64,000 nt of DNA from Chionoecetes opilio (taxonomy: Eukaryota > Arthropoda > Malacostraca > Decapoda > Majidae), in contig JACEEZ010015314.1 of the NCBI GenBank assembly GCA_016584305.1, positions 107,238 to 171,237 of the forward strand. Direction: 5' to 3'. A program made the position numbers and the translations under genes. Under the pieces are notes generated by a model, which worked only from the letters and a program-made list of their open reading frames with translations, ran no database searches and was not told the DNA's origin. The stretch's first letter is position 1, and each line of letters starts with the position of its first letter. Shown here piece by piece: positions 32,401-42,167 of this stretch.

Positions 32401-35400
32401 TAGCAGCAGCAGCGGCAGCAGCAGCAGGGCAGTGACTGGGGTGGCGGCCTCCCCTGTCACCCCTTCACCGGCCCCACACAGACAACACCAAGCCAAGCCA
32501 AGCCCTCCTGCAAGCCGTGAGTCAGTATTACCAGCTGGCCGCCCATCAAGCCGTGAGTCAGTATTACCAGCTGGCCCCCACCACTCCGGCACCCAGTCTT
32601 CCAGGAGGCATTTAGCGGCGCGCCTCGCCCCTGAGGAGGAAGAGCTTGTGGTGCTGGCGGATGAGGAGGAGTCAGACATCCAGGTAATCACCACCACCAC
32701 CACCACTGCCACCGTCAAGGACCCACCCATTGCACCAAGCAAAACCCCTCAGACAGTCAAGAGAAAAAGTCATGACAGAGAGGTTCACATCACCGGTAGA
32801 CCATACGTCAACGTTCCCACTCCCAGACAAGACAACATCAACCCTATTACTTACACCCCCGTCCAATCCCAGCGCTTCCCCGTCCCTATTTCCTCCACTC
32901 GGGGCAGGAGTAGGACCACCTCCACCACCACTATCACTAAGATCACCCCCGTCACCAGGATCACCTCCGCCACCACCTCCACCAGACCCACCAACACCAC
33001 TTCCACCCCTGCCACCACCCCCACCACCTCCACCAGACCCACCAGACCCACCACCTCCACCTCCACCCCTGCCACCAGACCCACCACCTCCACCAGACCC
33101 ACCACCTCCACCCCTGCCACCACCCCCACCACCTCCACCAGACCCACCACCTCCACCTCCACCCCTGCCACCATCCCCACCACCTTCACTAGACCCACCA
33201 GACTCACCACCTCCACCAGGACCACCCCCGTCACCACCTCCACTACCTCCAACAGGCCCACCTCCACCACCACCAGACCCACCACCACCAAGACCAACCC
33301 CGCCACCACCTCCCCAGTTATAGTGGATGACGACAGCGATCCGGATACGGTGCCCTCAAGCCTTCCACCGTCACCGTCACAGCCCCCCAGACAGCCCCTC
33401 AGCCCCCGCGTCCTACTGGTCCCCCTCACGCACTCCCCCTCCCCTCGGAAGAATGCCGGGCCACCTACAAAGAAAGACACCACTCCCGTTAAAAGCGTCG
33501 CCCCGGCCAGAAAGAATCCCAGCTTGTCTAATAAGGAGACGGATTCTCCCCGATCGTCCACCCTCTTTGAGAACTGTTTGTCGCAGGCCATTCCTTCACC
33601 GCATTCGTCTGGCAGCTCCACCGTCAGCCCAGACTTCATTGCCTTATCTTTGCCTCAAGACGTTGCCTCCAACACCTCGTCACAGCAGAAGTTACGCCCG
33701 ACAAACTTCTCCAAGAGCCTCACTACTTCCCCCGTCAGGAGGGTTCTAGCCACCTCTTTTGTGCAGGACTCGAGCTGTACTAGTAATTACACATCACCCG
33801 GCTCTCCTTCCTCACAGACATCCACCACCGCCACCACCACAACTACCTCCACCACTACAGCTGCTACTCCTGCCCCAGCTGTCACCACCACCACCATCCT
33901 CACCACCTCAGACGAGGAGCCCAAGGTGCCCGGCAGCCCCACAGACACTCTGTCAGACGGCGAAGCGGAGAACAAGGTCCTCCTGAAGACCGCCATCCTC
34001 CGCAGCGTCAACGTGTTCTCCCGCAGGCAGGGCCGCGAGGTGCCCCTGAGGCGGCGGCGGCCCGTGCCCCCCGGGGCCTACCCCACCGTCTGCTACCGCA
34101 CACTCGGCGAGTCGCTGCACCAGTGCCGGGGCAGGATCTTCGACGAGTTTGCCAGCACGGCCCTGTGTCTGGAGCACCACCAGGCTTGCTTCCCTGTGCT
34201 GCCCTGGTCAAAGCCACTCACTGTGGACTGCAGACTCAAGGACTCCCTGGACCGCCCCCGACCGGCATCCCGGCAACGAGGCCCCATGAGGGGACTGGAG
34301 CCTCAGCCCCGACCCACCCGCCAGGCAGCCAGGCAGCCCCGGGAGGCCTTTAAGAGTGGCCGGGGGGAAGGGGCAGCCAGTGGGGCCAGGACTCAGGGCC
34401 TCAGGAGGGGCAAGAGATCTACCCTGGTCCAGCCTGGTAACCTTGGCAATGAGTCAGACAGTGACCCTGAGGTGGGGTGTGTCAGCCCACCCCTGCCTTC
34501 ACCCCCTCGCTTCCCCATCCTGCCGTCCCTAAGAAGAGTGCCGGTTACAGTCTGGGCCTCAAGAAGAAGAGCAAGTCCGTGCAGGCCAGGAAGACCTTCA
34601 GGCTGGCCACCAGCGACGAAGGCAGCGACGGGGACTTCCTTGAAGACGCCGAGGCCGCCAGGACGGATAAGTTTGCCAGCAGTCGTGTGACCCCTGCCAG
34701 GAGGGACGTCCCCGACTCCCTCTCGGAGCTGTGCATCATTGACGAGGACGAAGAGGAGGCAGCCACCACCAGCCACAGCCTGGCACGGCCGCCCCTCAGG
34801 AGAGTGGCTCGCCGCGGCACTCGGCGGCCGGCCCTGGAGGCCACAGGCTCGGCCCCGGCCAAGCTGAGGAAGACCACCAACACCAACACCACACAAGGTT
34901 AGTGCTGGTGTCCCGTAGAAAAGAAATTGAACAAAACGTGCAACTAGGATAGCAGGAAAAGTAGTTTTAGTAATAATGTCGTAATTTAAGAGAGAAAAAC
35001 AGAAGCAGCTTAGCTATAGCAGAAAACATTACTGTACAGGGAGGTCCCGAAGATACGAGCAGTTAGGTTCCACCTGGCATACTCGTAAAGCGTAATCTGG
35101 TATAAGGAAACACATAACTAATGGTAAAATATAGGTTTGGTTCCAGGACCCCATCAATTAAAAAAAAATAATGAAATACATGTTTTTCAAGCTAAAATAA
35201 ACTATAGCAAACACAACAAACACACAGCGTCTATATTACCCACACTGTACTACCTATTCGGTAGAAAAACCATTCTGAAAGAGAAAATAGCACACAAAAT
35301 AACATAACTGCACATTAATTAAACATAAAACATAAATGATGTCATCAAGCTCATCATCAGTCACCAGCCAAATGATAAACTGTTTTTAAAACTTCTCGAC

Positions 35401-38400
35401 CAATCACAAGTCAGCGAGACATATTTCCGGGCAAGAATGGCATGCCAGACTGCCTCTCTCCGCCTTGTCCCCGTCATCTCAAACTAATTCTCGTTTTATT
35501 TGGAATGCTTGCGTTTTAAGGAGTTTTAATGTATCAGATAGTAAGATATATAAGTAAGGAGCCTGTGTTGCTAGTGTTTTGGTGGTAGAAGGTGTGTATG
35601 TGGGTTGAAATAGTAAATATTTGTGATATGGGGAGGCCCGGCGGCAAGAATTTCTCCGTCACTCACTGCCCCGCCAGCAGTCACCTCCATCATAACATCT
35701 TTAAATCACCCTTATTTAAGGTGAAACACGGTGCTACATTGATATAGATAATGACACGTGTATATAACATCTCACCATAATCACTAAGTTGTATAATAAC
35801 GAGTAATAAGACGTTTAATCCTGCCCAAACCTACCGTGGCGGAGGAGGTGGCGGCTCCAGCGGCGCCGCCACTCAAAACTTTTGAGTAAAAACCCGCCGT
35901 CATCCGCCTCACCTGTGCCTTCCTGAAGAAGACAGTCAGCTCCCACGCCTGTGATAGCACCAGGGATCATAGGATTCCTCAAGGGGTTCTCGCTCCCCTA
36001 CTAAATATTACCAAAGACATCTATCTCCCTTGGTCTAATGGTGTTGATATCCATCTCACGGGCTTCATGGGCTGGCTCATGCTGCTGCTGCTGCTGCTGC
36101 TGCTGCCAAAGGCCGCGCTGCCAGATGTGGATGAGTCCCTTGCTTGTATTTCATCTCTTTACTCATATATATGAATGATATCCATCCAAATGCAATCATA
36201 TGTCTACATTCACCTAGAGAAATGATATTTCATAGCATACCAAACAATAATAAGCGAGCCTGGAGACTTCCTACCTCTGCTAATACCAGTCTCGAGCAGT
36301 CGTTGGCCAGTCTGCACGTTATTTTCAGATTGATTATCGTACAACCTTAGGTAAAATCATATAGTCAGTAAATGTTTATAATTTTGTAAATAACTTGTAA
36401 TTTACTTTAGTAAATAACTTGGTAATTTTACTCACCCCAGTTTGAATGTCGTAACATTGGATTTTCGATCTCGTATATTGAAAATAGACCCTAATTTACA
36501 CATCTCATATCATCGGATTCTCGTATATCGAATGCTCGTATAACGGGACCTCCCTGTATATAAAATGCAAGTTACCAGTACAGTTGCAGGGATAGCTGCA
36601 GGGATGCAGTATAAAGCAGGGATAGGATAAGAATGATAATAATACAGGTTGAAGTTCCCAGACTCGGCAACCTCGGGACCAGTGCCGAGCCGAGGAATGG
36701 AATTTTCCGACTTTTAGAACGTAGATATATTAAGGGGAAAAAAAGCATGAAAATCACATGAAAAAAGTAAAAGTACACAAAATAACAGTGTACACAACTC
36801 TACAGTCACAACACCACTGAACAATAACAACAAACAAATCGGCGGGAGAAACCAAGCGGCCTAGTGTGGTGGCACCCAGCGGCCGACCCGGCAACTACGC
36901 GCCGTGTTTTAGGTGTTCTGCCGTGTTTTGGAAAATCCGGAACCATAGCCGAGTTTTGGGTGTTGCCGAGTCATGGGATGCCGAGTTTGGGAACTTCAAC
37001 CTGTACTGTAAGCCCTCCCTCATTCAAACTTATTGTGGGGAGACCGGGGTGCAATGTCCAGCCAAACATTTCAAGTAAAGAGTAAAAAGAACCTATACCA
37101 AATCATTAGCTTAAAACCAAATAAATTCAAACAGTTAAAATAGCATGAGACAAGATGAGGCAGCTGTAGGTAGTATATATAGGCAGCTGTAGGTAGTATA
37201 TATAGGCAGCTGTAGGTAGTATCTATAGGCAGCTGTAGGTAGTATATATAGGCAGCTGTAGGTAGTATATATAGGCAGCTGTAGGTAGTATATATAGGCA
37301 GCTGTAGGTAGTATATATAGGCAGCTGTAGGTAGTATATATAGGCAGCTGTAGGTAGTATATATAGGCAGCTGTAGGTAGTATATATAGGCAGCTGTAGG
37401 TAGTATATATAGGCAGCTGTAGGTAGTATATAGAGGCAGCTGTAGGTAGTATATATAGACAGCTGTAGGTAGTATAGGTAGGTACATAATACTGATCGTC
37501 ACATCTCCCCTTCCCCCAGAGAATCGCCGAGCACCCAGCAACCCTCAGCGCGTCTCCCTCTTGCTGCCGGACTGTCCAGACTTCACCTTTGAGGTACGTC
37601 GAGATCAAACAGAAGGTTGACCTCATGTGTTCTTCTTCTTCTTCTTTAAGTCAGTCCCTTCACACTTCTTATCTCTTCCGTTTTTCTCTTAACCCCTTGA
37701 GACCCACAACGTAATTTCCATTGTAATTTGGGTACCATTAGACGATTTTTAGTGACTATGCAATATTTTATAGATATGACCTGTCTAGTATCCTTGTCCA
37801 CTAACTAATGAGGTATTTTGAGTTACTTTTCGTTATTTTATGGCTCGACAACATAGAATTTTTTATAGCAAAGGAAAGATGGTGAAGGTGATACATACTT
37901 ATTCCTGTACACATTATAAAATAAAATATGAAGTTTGTGGGCGTGAACTAAACTGTCATCATTGATCTTTTAATTATAATCTTGGTTTTTTTTTAACGAG
38001 GTGAAAAATCCTGGCCCCTTGCTGCTTCCTGACTGATATTTAATACTAGGAGAAGGGAATACTACGCTTCTTCTTAATTTCAGCTGTATTTTATCATAGT
38101 TAACCCTAGTATCAGGTAAACACAGGCATCATTTTAAGCTTGAGACCTTAAGATAGAATGGAATTTTTGCCTCGTTAAAAAAAATAGACTATAGTATATG
38201 AGTTCAAATTATTAAAGTTTATAGTTTATAGTTCACTGTAATAATTTATCTTTTGCTTACCGTCAATAACACTATAGTCGCCACTGCACTAATGTCGCCA
38301 GGTGAATTTTATAAGCGAATATTACAAATTTTAGCATCACTACAGACTTGTATGTGCCACTGGAGACAGGTACATAATATATACTACTGTGTATGTCTCT

Positions 38401-41400
38401 TTAGTGACACATACAAATCTGTAGTGATGCTGAAATTTGTAATATATGGTGCCTGGCGACATTAGTGCAGTGACAACTATAGTGTTATTGACGGTAATGT
38501 ATGATGTCTTCTGGTGGTGGATTCTGTGTACGTCCTCATTATAACCTCGACGTTATTATGTGTTTTAGGAGGCCAGTGGCAGTGGGGAGAGAGGAGGGAG
38601 GCGGCCAAGCCATGAGGAGGAGGAGGAGACCATGGTGGCCTGTCCCATCTGTCAAGAGTTCTTCCCTCAAAAGGATATCATGGTGGGTTTGCATGAAGCG
38701 TGATGCAGGGATGAAGTAATGGTAGTGGTATAAACAGTGATCTATTGATGAAGTAATGGTAGTGGTATAAACAGTGATCTATTGATGAAGTAATGGTAGT
38801 GGTATAAACAGTGATCTATTGATGAAGTAATGATAGTGGTACAAACAGTGATCTATTGATGAAGTAATGGTAGTGGTATAAACAGTGATCTATTGATGAA
38901 GTAATGGTAGTGGTACAAACAGTGATCTATTGATGAAGTAATGGTAGTGGTATAAACAGTGATCTATTGATGAAGTAATGGTAGTGGTACAAACAGTGAT
39001 CTATTGATGAAGTAATGGTAGTGGTACAAACAGTGATCTATTGATGAAGTAATGGTAGTGGTATAAACAGTGATCTATTGATGAAGTAATGGTAGTGGTA
39101 TAAACAGTGATCTATTGATGAAGTAATGGTAGTGGTACAAACAGTGATCTATTGATGAAGTAATGGTAGTGGTATAAACAGTGATCTATTGATGAAGTAA
39201 TGGTAGTGGTATAAACAGTGATCTATTGATGAAGTAATGGTAGTGGTACAAACAGTGATCTATTGATGAAGTAATGGTAGTGGTACAAACAGTGATCTAT
39301 TGATGAAGTAATGGTAGTGGTACAAACAGTGATCTATTGATGAAGTAATGGTAGTGGTACAAACAGTGATCTATTGATGAAGTAATGGTAGTGGTATAAA
39401 CAGTGATCTATTGATGAAGTAATGGTAGTGGTACAAACAGTGATCTATTGATGAAGTAATGGTAGTGGTATAAACAGTGATCTATTGATGAAGTAATGGT
39501 AGTGGTATAAACAGTGATCTATTGATGAAGTAATGGTAGTGGTACAAACAGTGATCTATTGATGAAGTAATGGTAGTGGTACAAACAGTGATCTATTGAT
39601 GAAGTAATGGTAGTGGTATAAACAGTGATCTATTGATGAAGTAATGGTAGTGGTACAAACAGTGATCTATTGATGAAGTAATGGTAGTGGTACAAACAGT
39701 GATCTATTGATGAAGTAATGGTAGTGGTACAAACAGTGATCTATTGATGAAGTAATGGTAGTGGTATAAACAATGATCTATTGATGAAGTAATGGTAGTG
39801 GTACAAACAGTGATCTATTGATGAAGTAATGGTAGTGGTATAAACAGTGATCTATTGATGAAGTAATGGTAGTGGTACAAACAGTGATCTATTGATGAAG
39901 TAATGGTAGTGGTATAAACAGTGATCTATTGATGAAGTAATGGTAGTGGTACAAACAGTGATCTATTGATGAAGTAATGGTAGTGGTATAAACAGTGATC
40001 TATTGATGAAGTAATGGTAGTGGTATAAACAGTGATCTATTGATGAAGTAATGGTAGTGGTACAAACAGTGATCTATTGATGAAGTAATGGTAGTGGTAT
40101 AAACAGTGATCTATTGATGAAGTAATGGTAGTGGTATAAACAGTGATCTATTGATGAAGTAATGGTAGTGGTACAAACAGTGATCTATTGATGAAGTAAT
40201 GGTAGTGGTACAAACAGTGATCTATTGATGAAGTAATGGTAGTGGTACAAACAGTGATCTATTGATGAAGTAATGGTAGTGGTACAAACAGTGATCTATT
40301 GATGAAGTAATGGTAGTGGTATAAACAGTGATCTATTGATGAAGTAATGGTAGTGGTACAAACAGTGATCTATTGATGAAGTAATGGTAGTGGTATAAAC
40401 AGTGATCTATTGATGAAGTAATGGTAGTGGTATAAACAGTGATCTATTGATGAAGTAATGGTAGTGGTACAAACAGTGATCTATTGATGAAGTAATGGTA
40501 GTGGTACAAACAGTGATCTATTGATGAAGTAATGGTAGTGGTATAAACAGTGATCTATTGATGAAGTAATGGTAGTGGTACAAACAGTGATCTATTGATG
40601 AAGTAATGGTAGTGGTACAAACAGTGATCTATTGATGAAGTAATGGTAGTGGTACAAACAGTGATCTATTGATGAAGTAATGGTAGTGGTACAAACAGTG
40701 ATCTATTGATGAAGTAATGGTAGTGGTACAAACAGTGATCTATTGATGAAGTAATGGTAGTGGTATAAACAGTGATCTATTGATGAAGTAATGGTAGTGG
40801 TATAAACAGTGATCTATTGATGAAGTAATGGTAGTGGTATAAACAGTGATCTATTGATGAAGTAATGGTAGTGGTATAAACAGTGATCTATTGATGAAGT
40901 AATGGTAGTGGTATAAACAGTGATCTATTGATGAAGTAATGGTAGTGGTATAAACAGTGATCTATTGATGAAGTAATGGTAGTAGTATAAACAGTAATCT
41001 ATTGATGAAGTAATGGTAGTGGTATAAACAGTGATCTATTGATGAAGTAATGGTAGTAGTATAAACAGTGATCTATTGATGAAGTAATGGTAGTGGTATA
41101 AACAGTGATCTATTGATGAAGTAATAGTAGTGGTATACACAGTGTTGCATGGCCTTATTTATTTATTTATTTATTAGCATTATTACAGTGTTCAGAGCCA
41201 AGGGAAGGAAAACACAGCCACATGCCTTAGAAGATTGTGTTAAGATGCTTTTTCAACTCGATGAATACATGAAAACAATAGGGAGCTTTAAAAGGATATC
41301 ATGGTGTGTTTGCATGAAGCGTGATGCAGGGATGAGATGCTTTTTCAACTAGATGAATACCTCAAGGTTAACATACCTACCGTAGATAACACTATAGTCG

Positions 41401-42068
41401 CCACCTGCCCTAATGTCGCCAGCCGCCATATATTAGGAATGATAGCCTCACTACTGCTGTGTATGTGCCACTGAAGATGATACACAGTAGTTTATATCAT
41501 GACTGTATAATCTGCCCTGTTTCAGCGTTGTTTTATGCTTTGTGTCTGCAAGTATATACGGTTTCAAATTTCACTACTCGTTTTTTTTTTGGGCGACAAC
41601 GACGGCGGGAGGACACTCAGAACATAAACACTAGCTGGCGACCTTAGTGTAGCCCGTTATCAACGTCGCCACTCGGTTTTATTTTTGTAATTTATTCATT
41701 TATAGCCCTACTATGACACAGATGAAGACACAAAATGACACAGACTCTCCAGATAGCCCCTTCTAACTTTCCTGAAATCATGGATGTAGAAACGTAAGTA
41801 TTGACGCCACCGCACGTCTGTACATAACAAAGAAACGTTGTCCTTGGCGACTTTTAGTTGTTATCTACGTACTACTACTACTACTACTACTACTACCATA
41901 CCACTACCATACACTACCACTACTAATACTACAAACTACTATCCTAACTACTACTGCTATATACCTACTACTACTACTACTATACTACCACACGTCTGTA
42001 CATAACAAAGAAACGTTGTCTTGGCGACTTTTGTGTTATCTACGGTACTACTACTACTACTACTACTA

Positions 42069-42167
<99 letters not shown>

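Noticed and set aside
32730..33639. Overlapping Pro-rich (+) and Val/Gly-rich (-) ORFs in the RAP80-like exon 3
   Set aside because: The ACC/CCA triplet repeat keeps all frames open; only the frame linked by splice phases and carrying SIM-like motifs is supported. Dual coding cannot be shown here.
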